DNA from: Paucihalobacter ruber
GTDB taxonomy: Bacteria > Bacteroidota > Bacteroidia > Flavobacteriales > Flavobacteriaceae
Reading direction: 5' to 3'
DNA: 64,000 nucleotides
NCBI RefSeq assembly: GCF_006494535.1
Contig: NZ_VHIQ01000008.1
Span: forward strand, 62,001 to 126,000
Shown here piece by piece: positions 56,799-64,000 of the stretch; position 1 is the first letter of the stretch; each line of letters opens with the position of its first letter. A program made the translations under genes and the position numbers. The notes below the pieces were generated by a model, which did no database searches, had not been told where the DNA came from, and saw only the letters and a program-made list of their open reading frames with translations.

Positions 56799-56825
56799 AA
56801 AAAAAATCAAACACCTACCGGTGTT
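56799..56825 (-). terminator. Terminator after tRNA-Pro
   Basis: AACACC and GGTGTT pair around a 4-nt loop on the minus strand, followed by TGA and a run of eight T. It would end the tRNA-Ser/tRNA-Pro transcript before the tRNA-Pro 3' fragment. Confidence 0.7.
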
Positions 56826-56828
56826 CTT

Positions 56829-56887
56829 GTGTTTAATTTATCTCATTTATAAAAGTAAAAACTTTCAACATGAGATAAATTAAACAC
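56829..56887. repeat. Long perfect inverted repeat downstream of tRNA-Pro
   Basis: GTGTTTAATTTATCTCAT (56829-56846) and its exact reverse complement (56870-56887) form an 18-bp stem. Within the 23-nt loop AAAGT/ACTTT pair again (852-856 with 861-865). The element could be a miniature mobile-element remnant, a transcript-stabilising structure or part of termination. Confidence 0.9.
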
Positions 56888-56917
56888 TATAGTCTAACGA
56901 CTATTTGATTTTCTTTG

Positions 56918-56992
56918 TCGGGGTGGCAGGATTCGAACCTGCGACCTCCTGCTCCCAAAGCAGGCGCGATAACCGGGCTACGCTACACCCCG
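56918..56992 (-). tRNA. tRNA-Pro (TGG)
   Basis: 75 nt. Acceptor CGGGGTG/CACCCCG with discriminator A, D-arm with CCCGGTTATCGCG, anticodon stem CCTGC/GCAGG with loop TTTGGGA (anticodon TGG), T-arm GCAGG-TTCGAAT-CCTGC. All stems are intact, so this copy should function. It is flanked on both sides by fragments of a second, decayed copy. Confidence 0.97.
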
Positions 56993-56999
56993 AGTTTTT

Positions 57000-57018
57000 A
57001 AAGTTTCTCGGAAACTTT
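57000..57018. repeat. 8-bp perfect hairpin upstream of tRNA-Pro
   Basis: AAAGTTTC-TCG-GAAACTTT. It lies 8 nt ahead of the 5' end of tRNA-Pro on the minus strand, between it and the 5' tRNA fragment; it may take part in tRNA processing. Confidence 0.7.
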
Positions 57019-57032
57019 TACTAAGTCTATCT

Positions 57033-57117
57033 ATCCTTTATTGCGACCTTCACGCCTGAGGCGTGACGCGATTACCGGGCGGAGTTTATCCCAAACGTAG
57101 TTCGGGACTACACCCCG
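57033..57117 (-). pseudogene. 5' fragment of a decayed tRNA-Pro copy, anticodon-arm sequence TCA
   Basis: Reading on the minus strand from 57117: CGGGGTGTAG (identical to the tRNA-Pro acceptor start), about 26 nt of unrelated sequence that breaks the D-arm, CGCCCGGTAATCGCG (D-arm end, one difference), an anticodon arm TCACG-CCTCAGG-CGTGA, then AGGTCGCA (tRNA-Pro variable region) running into TAAAGGAT. The arm forms a good stem, but position 33 is C instead of T, and the T-arm and 3' acceptor are missing. Confidence 0.75.
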
Positions 57118-57136
57118 AAGGTGTTTATAAACTTTG

Positions 57137-57220
57137 CGGAGAGACTGGGACTCGAACCCAGGCGACCCTTACGAGCCGACAGATTAGCAATCTGCTCCAT
57201 TACCACTCTGGCACCTCTCC
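57137..57220 (-). tRNA. tRNA-Ser (GCT)
   Basis: 84 nt, class II with a long variable arm (GTCGGCTCGTAAGGGTCGCC region). Acceptor GGAGAGG/TCTCTCC, discriminator G, anticodon loop TTGCTAA (GCT, reads AGC/AGU), T-arm GGGTTCGAGTCCC. CCA not encoded. First tRNA of the minus-strand cluster. Confidence 0.95.
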
Positions 57221-57442
57221 TATTTCAATTGAACGTTTCGCATTTTTGCGGTTGCAAATGTAACTTTTTCATTCCATTATTGAAAAGTATTTTATATTTT
57301 TTTTGATTATTGTTTTTACAACCCTTTCTCGAATTCATCATATAAATTCTTAATTCTTTAAAATCAAAGCCACATCCATTTTTTAAGAAGTTATTTATTC
57401 AAATGAAACACCACCAAGTTCTTTTAAAAAATGAAAAATGAT

Positions 57443-57450
57443 TAATTTTG
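57443..57450 (+). promoter_or_regulatory. -7 element of the thiolase promoter
   Basis: TAATTTTG matches TAnnTTTG exactly, 23 nt ahead of the thiolase ATG. No TTG at the -33 distance. Confidence 0.45.
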
Positions 57451-57473
57451 TGCTCAATTATTAAAACTCATCA

Positions 57474-58649
57474 ATGAAAACTGTTGTTATTGTATCTGCT
57501 GTTAGAACACCTATAGGGAGTTTCCTGGGTTCGTTATCCACCATACCTGCTCCAAAGCTTGGCGCCATTGCCATAAAAGGGGCACTCGATAAAATAAACC
57601 TTAAACCCGAACTGGTAGATGAGGTTTTAATGGGTAACGTGGTACAGGCAGGCGTGGGTCAGGCTCCGGCCAGGCAAGCGGCTATTTATGCCGGTATTCC
57701 TAATACGGTACCTTGCACAACTGTTAACAAGGTTTGTGCCTCAGGAATGAAAGCCGTGATGCAAGGCGCTCAGGCTATTGCTCTTGGTGATGCCAATATT
57801 GTAGTAGCCGGTGGTATGGAAAACATGAGTTTAATTCCGCATTATGTGCACATGCGTAACGGACAAAAATTTGGGCCGACAACGCTGGTAGATGGTATGC
57901 AAAAAGACGGACTGGTAGATGCCTACGACCATAATGCTATGGGTGTTTGTGCCGATGCCTGTGCCACCGAATACAAATTTTCGCGCGAAGATCAAGATGC
58001 CTTCGCTGTTCAATCTTATCACCGTTCGGCCGAAGCCTGGGAAAGCGGAAAGTTTGATAACGAAGTGGTGCCTGTAGAAGTTCCTCAACGTAAAGGAGAC
58101 CCTAAAGTGGTTGCAATGGATGAAGAGTATAATAATGTGAATATCGATAAAATTCCTAGTCTTAGACCGGCATTCACCAAAGACGGTACCGTAACTGCTG
58201 CTAACGCCTCCACTATCAACGATGGCGCTGCCGCCTTAGTGTTAATGAGTGAAGAAAAAGCCAAGGAACTAGGATTAAAACCACTGGCCACAATTAAATC
58301 TTTCGCAGATGCCGCTCAAGAGCCCGAATGGTTTACTACTGCGCCGGCAAAGGCCTTGCCCAAGGCTTTAAAAAAGGCCAACATCAATATTGAAGATGTA
58401 GATTACTTTGAGTTTAACGAGGCTTTTTCGGTAGTGGGTTTAGCAAATATGAAAATTTTAGGCTTGACTGATACAAAGGTTAATGTTAATGGTGGTGCCG
58501 TTTCACTTGGTCACCCATTAGGTTGTTCTGGTGCGCGTATTATTGTAACGCTCATAAATGTTTTACAGCAAAATAATGCCAAATTAGGAGCAGCAGCTAT
58601 TTGTAATGGTGGCGGAGGTGCTTCGGCCATAGTTATTGAGCGTAACTAA
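57474..58649 (+). CDS. Acetyl-CoA C-acyltransferase (thiolase)
   Basis: A 391-residue thiolase that joins or cleaves acyl-CoA and acetyl-CoA. Catalytic Cys88 in VNKVCASGMKAVM, His in FNEAFSVVG context, and the C-terminal active-site block VNVNGGAVSLGHPLGCSGARI with the second Cys in ICNGGGGAS. It resembles AtoB/PhaA-type acetyl-CoA acetyltransferases. A cell-wall peptidase gene starts 10 nt after its stop. Confidence 0.92.
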   Translation: MKTVVIVSAVRTPIGSFLGSLSTIPAPKLGAIAIKGALDKINLKPELVDEVLMGNVVQAGVGQAPARQAAIYAGIPNTVPCTTVNKVCASGMKAVMQGAQAIALGDANIVVAGGMENMSLIPHYVHMRNGQKFGPTTLVDGMQKDGLVDAYDHNAMGVCADACATEYKFSREDQDAFAVQSYHRSAEAWESGKFDNEVVPVEVPQRKGDPKVVAMDEEYNNVNIDKIPSLRPAFTKDGTVTAANASTINDGAAALVLMSEEKAKELGLKPLATIKSFADAAQEPEWFTTAPAKALPKALKKANINIEDVDYFEFNEAFSVVGLANMKILGLTDTKVNVNGGAVSLGHPLGCSGARIIVTLINVLQQNNAKLGAAAICNGGGGASAIVIERN

Positions 58650-58659
58650 TCTGTTATTA

Positions 58660-59409
58660 ATGTCGCACGGAATAGGAAATTTGGGAGTGGTTCCCATGAG
58701 GTTAGAACCTTCTGATACTTCGGAAATGGTATCTCAACTCATTTATGGCGATATTTTTAAAATTATTGACACTAGAAAAAACTGGATTAAAATTAGACTG
58801 GATTTCGATCGTTACGAAGGCTGGATAGACAAAAAACAATACCTTCCTATTTCTGAAGAAGATTTCGCCGGTCTTAGCTCCCAACCTATCATTTCAAACA
58901 ACGATTTGATTGAGTTTGTAAGCGACGAGAATAATAGCTTAATCACCATACCATTTGGCGCTACGCTTAACGGACTAGACATTTTAAAGCATCACTTTGA
59001 AGGACATCAAACCGCAGGTATTACCGAAAAGTCGCAACTAATCAACACAGCGCTTACCTATGTTAATAGTCCGTATTTGTGGGGTGGTAAGACGCCCTTT
59101 GGAATTGATTGCTCAGGTTTTACGCAAATGGTTTACAAAATAAACGGCTATAAAATATTACGTGATGCATCTCAACAAGCCACCATGGGTGAAGCTTTAA
59201 GTTTTATTGAGGAAAGTGAACCCGGTGATTTGGCGTTTTTTGACAACGCCGAAGGCGTCATCACGCATGTAGGTATCATTATGCACGATCACTATATCAT
59301 ACATGCACACGGTAAAGTGCGTGTAGACAGAATTGATCATACCGGCATTTTCAATACCGAACTTAAACAGTACACTCACAAATTAAGAGTGATTAAAAAA
59401 TTGATATAA
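58660..59409 (+). CDS. C40 (NlpC/P60) cell-wall peptidase with SH3 domain
   Basis: A 249-residue protein from ATG 58660 (the open frame reaches TTG 58636, inside the thiolase). N-terminal SH3b domain (about 4-65: VVPMRLEPSDTSEMVSQLIYGDIFKIID), then NlpC/P60 at about 120-249 with nucleophile Cys151 (GIDCSGFTQMVY), His203 (ITHVGIIM) and a third polar His near 215. It cleaves peptidoglycan stem peptides. No clear signal peptide is visible, so how it reaches the wall is unclear. Confidence 0.9.
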   Translation: MSHGIGNLGVVPMRLEPSDTSEMVSQLIYGDIFKIIDTRKNWIKIRLDFDRYEGWIDKKQYLPISEEDFAGLSSQPIISNNDLIEFVSDENNSLITIPFGATLNGLDILKHHFEGHQTAGITEKSQLINTALTYVNSPYLWGGKTPFGIDCSGFTQMVYKINGYKILRDASQQATMGEALSFIEESEPGDLAFFDNAEGVITHVGIIMHDHYIIHAHGKVRVDRIDHTGIFNTELKQYTHKLRVIKKLI

Positions 59410-59440
59410 AAAAAGGGTCGCAATTAGCGACCCTTTTTTT
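59408..59440. terminator. Strong bidirectional terminator
   Basis: AAAAAAAGGGTCGC and GCGACCCTTTTTTT form a 14-bp stem around AATTA. It separates the convergent C40 peptidase and TPR protein genes and has a T run on both strands. Confidence 0.92.
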
Positions 59441-59457
59441 ACTTTTTGAAAGTTTTA

Positions 59458-60735
59458 TTAGTTTCCTTCTTTGATTTCTTCAACCTTTGCTTTCATTTCT
59501 TTGTACTTATCGGTTTCACCCAAAGCACTGTACATGTTCATTAAAGTTTCGGCTGCCGGAAGATTTTTAGCGTCTATTTCTAAAACTCTTTGCAGGTAAG
59601 GCACGGCATCACCATACAGTTTGGTGCGTTCGGCCTTTAATTCTTCGTAGCGTTTATCATCAGCCTTAGACGTTCCTAAACCATTCATTTCTTCTATTAT
59701 TGAAGTTTCTCTATCTAATATTAATACCGCCATATTTAGAATAGCATCGCTGTATCTCGGATTTAAATCTATAGCGTTTTGATAATATTTTTTAGCACTT
59801 TCGCTATCGCCTGATTCGGCGGCTAATACACCTAGGTTAAATTGTAACTCGGGATTTTTAGGATCTTTGGTTGTAGCTACTTCCATCAATTCTTTAAACT
59901 TATCTTTGTTACCCATTTTTAAGTGCACATTAGCTTCAGACAGAATCAATCCCATATCATCAGGGTTCTCTTCGCGAGCATCTTTCATGTAAGCCAGCGC
60001 TTTATCATTTTTGTCTTGAGAAACATATATTAAGGCGATATTTTTTACAATTTCAGCACTTTTCGAGGCTGATTTCTCATTTCGTGGTGAGATGTATTGA
60101 CCTGCTTTAATAGAAGCATCTCTCATTAAGGCATCACCAAATGCTTCTTCTTCATTGGTTTCCTTATTAACAGCAAAATATCTCATTTCTGCGCCGTCAT
60201 AACCCAATTCTCTTAGTTCTTCATAATACTTTAAAGAAGTGTCATAATCCATACCTTGAACCGCAGCTGAAGCGGCGTAATATAAGTATATGGTGTCTTG
60301 AGTAGACATACGATAAAGGTCATTAAACTTATTGGCTGCACCTTTATAATCCTGTGCTTCGTATGCTTTACTGGCACGTGATAGTATGGTACGCAATAAA
60401 CCATCTTTAATTTGTATAGCCTCTGCGGTATGTTTGGTATAACCTGACTCCTTTTCAACTTCAGATAAGTCCTTTAAACTTTCAATAGCCTTTTTAAAAT
60501 CGGCATCTGAAGCTGCGCCACCTGCATAATATGCCTGTGCTTTTATTAGGTAATACTTTGCCTTGGTTTTGTCGTCCATATTCGATACAACAGCGTCTGC
60601 CGCCGAGGTAGCAGCGCGAGCACCGGCAAAGTCATTACTTTTTAATGCCTTTTCTATCGCCTTAATTTCGTCTTTTTGCGCATAACTCAATCCGCTAATT
60701 AAACAAATCAAAGCGATGATCATTTTTGTTTTCAT
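59458..60735 (-). CDS. Exported tetratricopeptide repeat protein
   Basis: A 425-residue protein with a signal peptide (about 1-19, SYAQ) and several TPR units, the clearest at about 245-330 (ALAYMKDAREENPDDMGLILSEANVHLKMGN; NPELQFNLGVLAAESGDSESAKKYYQNAIDLNPRYSDAILN). It is likely a periplasmic scaffold. Follows gyrA by 23 nt, so may be co-transcribed; this pairing is frequent in flavobacteria (recalled). Confidence 0.87.
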   Translation of the reverse strand: MKTKMIIALICLISGLSYAQKDEIKAIEKALKSNDFAGARAATSAADAVVSNMDDKTKAKYYLIKAQAYYAGGAASDADFKKAIESLKDLSEVEKESGYTKHTAEAIQIKDGLLRTILSRASKAYEAQDYKGAANKFNDLYRMSTQDTIYLYYAASAAVQGMDYDTSLKYYEELRELGYDGAEMRYFAVNKETNEEEAFGDALMRDASIKAGQYISPRNEKSASKSAEIVKNIALIYVSQDKNDKALAYMKDAREENPDDMGLILSEANVHLKMGNKDKFKELMEVATTKDPKNPELQFNLGVLAAESGDSESAKKYYQNAIDLNPRYSDAILNMAVLILDRETSIIEEMNGLGTSKADDKRYEELKAERTKLYGDAVPYLQRVLEIDAKNLPAAETLMNMYSALGETDKYKEMKAKVEEIKEGN

Positions 60736-60758
60736 TTTATTAGTTTTTAGTTAATTAT

Positions 60759-63281
60759 TTATTGATTTTCTTCGTTAGGTGCAACATCTGTGCCATTTTC
60801 GGTATTGTCGCTTTCCTCGTCATCTTTCATCACCTTAGCAACAGCCGCGATAGAATCGTTATTCTTCAAGTTAATGAGTCTTACACCCTGTGTGGCGCGA
60901 CCCATCACTCTTAAATCTTTAACTTCCATGCGTATGGCAATACCCGATTTATTGATAATCATTAAATCATCTTCATCGGTAACCGTTTTAATGGCTACTA
61001 AATTACCGGTTTTTTCGGTAATAGAAATGGTTTTTACGCCTTTTCCGCCTCTATTGGTAATTCTGTAAATTGGATCACCACCTTCAGGGTCGTCAATATA
61101 AGAGCGTTTTCCATAGCCGTTTTCAGATACTACCAATACTGTTTCCTCTTTAGGATTATCCACCGTTACCATTCCAACTACCTCATCTTTGCTATCGGCT
61201 AAGGTAATACCTCTAACCCCGGAGGCATTTCTGCCCATGGGTCTGGTCTTGGCTTCTTCAAACCTAACCGCTTTACCCGATTTAAGTGCCAGCATTACCT
61301 GACTTTGTCCGGTTGTTAATTTGGCTTCCAGCAATTCGTCATCATCTTTAATGGTAATAGCATTAATACCATTGGTTCTTGGTCTTGAATATTGTTCAAG
61401 CGCCGTTTTCTTAACCTGACCTTGTTTAGTGGCCATAATGACATAATGACTGTTGATATAATTTTCGTCTTTTAAATCTTGAGTACAGATAAATGCTTTT
61501 ACTTTATCGTCTTGTTCAATATTAATAAGATTTTGAATAGCTCGTCCCTTTGATGTTTTGGTACCTTCGGGAATTTCGTAAACACGCATCCAGAAACACT
61601 TTCCTTTTTGTGTGAAAAACAACATGTATTGGTGGTTTGTACCCACAAACAGATGCTCCAGGAAATCTTCATTTCTGGTCGTTGAAGCTTTTTGCCCAAC
61701 GCCACCGCGGTTTTGTGTTTTATATTCGTTTAAAGCAGTACGTTTGATATATCCGGCATGAGAAATCGTAATAACCACCTTTTCATCAGGAATCATATCT
61801 TCAATACTGAGATCACCACCTGCATATTGAATCACCGATCTGCGTTCATCTCCGTATCTTTCTTTAACTTCAAGGAGTTCGTTTTTGATGATTTCCATAC
61901 GTCTTTCCTTTTTATCAAGGATGTCTTTAAGGTCTTCGATGGTGACTAACAATTCGTCGTATTCTGAGCGAAGTTTATCTTGTTCAAGACCCGTTAACTG
62001 GCGTAAGCGCATTTCTACAATTGCCTTTGCCTGTAATTCGGATAGCTTGAAGCGTTCAATCAATCTTTCACGGGCTTCATCGGCGTTAGAAGATGATCTG
62101 ATCAATGCAATAACTTCGTCAATATTATCGGAAGCAATAATTAAACCTTCTAAAATATGAGCCCTTTCTTCAGCTTTGCGTAATTCGTAAGTGGTTCTTC
62201 GTACAACCACATCGTGTCTGTGCTCAACAAAATGCCTGATAAGGTCTTTTAAATTAAGCATTTCAGGTCGGCCCTTAACCAAAGCAATGTTATTAACACT
62301 AAACGATGATTGCAGCGAAGTATATTTGTAAAGCTTATTAAGAACAATATTTGAAACAGCATCGCGCTTTAAAACGTAAACAATACGCATACCATTACGG
62401 TCTGATTCGTCTCTTATGGTTGAAATACCATCGAGTTTTTTATCGTTTACCAGATCGGCTGTTTTTTTAATCATTTCGGCCTTATTGACCTGATATGGGA
62501 TTTCGGTAACGATGATACACTCTTTACCGTTGATTTCTTCAATATCTGCTTTGGCGCGCATCACAATTCTACCTCTACCCGTTTCAAAAGCTTCTTTGAC
62601 GCCTTCGTAACCGTAAATAATACCACCGGTAGGAAAATCGGGTGCTTTGATATGTTGCATTAGCTCCTCAATAGTAATATCGTAATTATCGATATAGGCA
62701 ACCGTGCCGTCAACTACTTCAGTTAAGTTATGAGGCGGCATGTTAGTGGCCATACCAACGGCAATTCCTGAGGCGCCATTTACTAATAAATTTGGAATTC
62801 TCGCCGGTAAAACGGTTGGCTCTTTTAACGTATCGTCAAAATTAAGTTTAAAATCAACTGTTTCTTTATCGATATCTGCCAACATGTCTTCTGAGATTCT
62901 TCTCATACGGGCTTCGGTGTATCGCATAGCTGCAGGACTATCGCCATCAACAGAACCAAAGTTACCCTGACCGTCTATGAGCATATATCTCAAACTCCAT
63001 TCCTGTGCCATACGCACCATGGTATCGTAAACAGAGGTATCGCCATGCGGGTGGTATTTACCCAATACTTCACCAACAATTCTGGCCGATTTTTTATGAG
63101 CCGTATTAGACCTAACACCTAACTCGTGCATTCCAAAAAGTACGCGTCTATGCACCGGTTTCAATCCATCTCTTACATCGGGTAAGGCACGTGACACAAT
63201 GACCGACATTGAATAATCAATGTAAGCCGATTTCATTTCATCTTCAATGTTAATAGGAATTAATTTTTCTCCTTCTGCCAT
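60759..63281 (-). CDS. gyrA: DNA gyrase subunit A
   Basis: An 840-residue type IIA topoisomerase subunit. Breakage-reunion domain with the catalytic Tyr in [10 protein letters not shown] (about 119); quinolone-region residues [17 protein letters not shown] (Ser at the position usually numbered 83 in E. coli is replaced within GDTS-V), and coiled-coil tower. The C-terminal beta-pinwheel has the GyrA-box-type NRGGKG, distinguishing it from ParC. An acidic tail ends the chain. It acts with GyrB to introduce negative supercoils. Confidence 0.95.
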   Translation of the reverse strand: MAEGEKLIPINIEDEMKSAYIDYSMSVIVSRALPDVRDGLKPVHRRVLFGMHELGVRSNTAHKKSARIVGEVLGKYHPHGDTSVYDTMVRMAQEWSLRYMLIDGQGNFGSVDGDSPAAMRYTEARMRRISEDMLADIDKETVDFKLNFDDTLKEPTVLPARIPNLLVNGASGIAVGMATNMPPHNLTEVVDGTVAYIDNYDITIEELMQHIKAPDFPTGGIIYGYEGVKEAFETGRGRIVMRAKADIEEINGKECIIVTEIPYQVNKAEMIKKTADLVNDKKLDGISTIRDESDRNGMRIVYVLKRDAVSNIVLNKLYKYTSLQSSFSVNNIALVKGRPEMLNLKDLIRHFVEHRHDVVVRRTTYELRKAEERAHILEGLIIASDNIDEVIALIRSSSNADEARERLIERFKLSELQAKAIVEMRLRQLTGLEQDKLRSEYDELLVTIEDLKDILDKKERRMEIIKNELLEVKERYGDERRSVIQYAGGDLSIEDMIPDEKVVITISHAGYIKRTALNEYKTQNRGGVGQKASTTRNEDFLEHLFVGTNHQYMLFFTQKGKCFWMRVYEIPEGTKTSKGRAIQNLINIEQDDKVKAFICTQDLKDENYINSHYVIMATKQGQVKKTALEQYSRPRTNGINAITIKDDDELLEAKLTTGQSQVMLALKSGKAVRFEEAKTRPMGRNASGVRGITLADSKDEVVGMVTVDNPKEETVLVVSENGYGKRSYIDDPEGGDPIYRITNRGGKGVKTISITEKTGNLVAIKTVTDEDDLMIINKSGIAIRMEVKDLRVMGRATQGVRLINLKNNDSIAAVAKVMKDDEESDNTENGTDVAPNEENQ

Positions 63282-63544
63282 AAGATTTTTATTATTATTT
63301 GTAGGTTGTTTTGTAACGCGCTAATATAAGTATTTAGCAGGGTTTTTAAAGAATGGTTACTTAAGTTTTTCATGCATTTTATTAACAATAGAAAAGATTA
63401 TTTTCGTTAATAAGTAGCTACCAATAAGTTTTGTTTTGTTCTATTTTTTTATTCATTTAGCCAAAGTATCTTAAATAAGGTATAATTTTTGAACTTAGAT
63501 AATTGTTTTTAAGTAATTTTATAGCATAGAATAGAATAAAGTAT
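63282..63544. other. Divergent gyrA-clpC intergenic region
   Basis: 263 bp between the divergent gyrA and clpC genes. Very AT-rich; no complete promoter consensus was recognised, although TATAATTTTTG near 63481 approximates the -7 element for clpC. No gene seen. Confidence 0.4.
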
Positions 63545-64000
63545 ATGGACGATAATTTTTCCCCAAGAGTTAAAGATGTCATAGCCTACAGTAAAGAAGA
63601 AGCACTTAGGCTTGGTCATGATTTTATAGGAACAGAGCATTTAATGCTGGGACTCTTAAGAGATGGTAATGGCAAAGCTATTGATATATTAACATCCTTG
63701 AACGTAGATTTAAATCAGCTACGCCGAAAGGTTGAAATCCTTAGTCCGGCCAATCCCGGAGCCGTTGTTACCAGTAACGAGAAGAAAAATCTGCACCTCA
63801 CAAGACAGGCCGAACGCGCTTTAAAGACAACGTTTTTAGAAGCAAAACTATTTCAAAGTACCTCGATTAACACAGCACACTTATTGCTGTGTATTTTGCG
63901 AAATGAAAACGATCCAACTACCAAACTCCTCAATAAATTAAAAGTAGATTACGATAACGTGAAAGAAGAATTTAAATCAATGATAACAAACGAAGACGAC
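63545..64000 (+). CDS. clpC: ATP-dependent Clp protease ATP-binding subunit ClpC, 3'-truncated by the window
   Basis: 152 codons from ATG 63545 to the window edge. This is the Clp N-terminal domain with its two repeats: FSPRVKDVIAYSKEEALRLGHDFIGTEHLMLGLLRDGNG and LTRQAERALKTTFLEAKLFQSTSINTAHLLLCILRNEND. ClpC feeds substrates to ClpP, using adaptors bound at this domain. AAA+ modules would follow outside the window. The ClpC choice over ClpA/ClpB rests on the close ClpC-like start. Confidence 0.9.
   Translation, partial: MDDNFSPRVKDVIAYSKEEALRLGHDFIGTEHLMLGLLRDGNGKAIDILTSLNVDLNQLRRKVEILSPANPGAVVTSNEKKNLHLTRQAERALKTTFLEAKLFQSTSINTAHLLLCILRNENDPTTKLLNKLKVDYDNVKEEFKSMITNEDD

Noticed and set aside
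56743-56933. attL/attR of an integrated element at the tRNA-Pro 3' end
   Set aside because: The 25-bp duplication looks like an att site, but only 141 bp lie between the copies, no integrase exists, and similarity continues further into the downstream flank and is matched by a 5' fragment on the other side, which fits segmental duplication better.
57033-57117. Functional suppressor or selenocysteine tRNA (anticodon TCA)
   Set aside because: The D-arm is interrupted, the T-arm and 3' acceptor are missing from the contiguous sequence, position 33 is C, and tRNA-Sec has a much longer structure.
57063-57306. Open frames over tRNA-Ser and the tRNA fragment
   Set aside because: They read through the antisense of tRNA-Ser; the translated text is typical of tRNA-derived false ORFs.

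Overview
The window comes from an AT-rich genome of the Bacteroidota, most likely family Flavobacteriaceae. The indications are a PorX-type response regulator/PglZ protein (the regulator tied to type IX secretion), an LpxC-FabZ fusion, -7 elements of the Bacteroidota form TAnnTTTG, few Shine-Dalgarno sequences, and many small families typical of flavobacteria (YtxH cassette, DUF4251, DUF4258, DUF6327-like). The genus cannot be told from this sequence. No prophage, CRISPR array, defence island or intact insertion sequence was seen. Most genes are ordinary chromosomal genes in minus-strand operons.

Layout. 1-3.2 kb (+): the end of a short-chain dehydrogenase, a succinate-semialdehyde-type aldehyde dehydrogenase, and a YtxH / membrane / DUF6327-like stress cassette. 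3.3-15.4 kb (-): a PfkB-family kinase; a tight unit of S9 peptidase, cupin and two short-chain dehydrogenases; a CocE-type hydrolase; an old-yellow-enzyme / dienelactone-hydrolase / zinc-alcohol-dehydrogenase unit; and an EamA exporter. 15.5-28.9 kb: mixed singletons (M28 peptidase, cold-shock protein, FAD oxidoreductase, GARS-like ATP-grasp plus GNAT, DinB-like protein, MscS-type channel, thioesterase, OmpA lipoprotein, Na+/solute symporter).

28.9-38.4 kb (-): a complete histidine operon, hisG-D-C-B-H-(MntP-like)-A-(four-helix bundle)-F-IE, followed by a TruA-like pseudouridine synthase. It is preceded by a leader peptide with four consecutive His codons, a pairing arm that would sequester them, and a rho-independent terminator, so transcription attenuation by histidyl-tRNA supply is strongly suggested. 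38.4-43.1 kb (-): an SPFH protein, a VWA-like membrane protein, fabG and sucD. 43.2-49.3 kb (-): a lipid A/EF-P block (HD hydrolase, lpxD, lpxC-fabZ, lpxA, efp, and a second LpxD-like acyltransferase).

49.3-54.7 kb (+): porX, tsaE, a 48-residue exported peptide overlapping a membrane-protein gene, a 112-113 bp tandem array, alanine dehydrogenase and a DUF4258 protein. 55-57.2 kb (-): a GH26-like glycosidase and tRNA-Arg, tRNA-Pro and tRNA-Ser; the intact tRNA-Pro sits between the two halves of a decayed tRNA-Pro copy. 57.5-64 kb: a thiolase, an NlpC/P60 peptidase, a TPR protein, gyrA, and the 5' end of clpC running off the window.

The most notable observations are the histidine attenuator, the nested tRNA-Pro arrangement with its long palindrome, and the hairpin-bearing tandem array upstream of ald.
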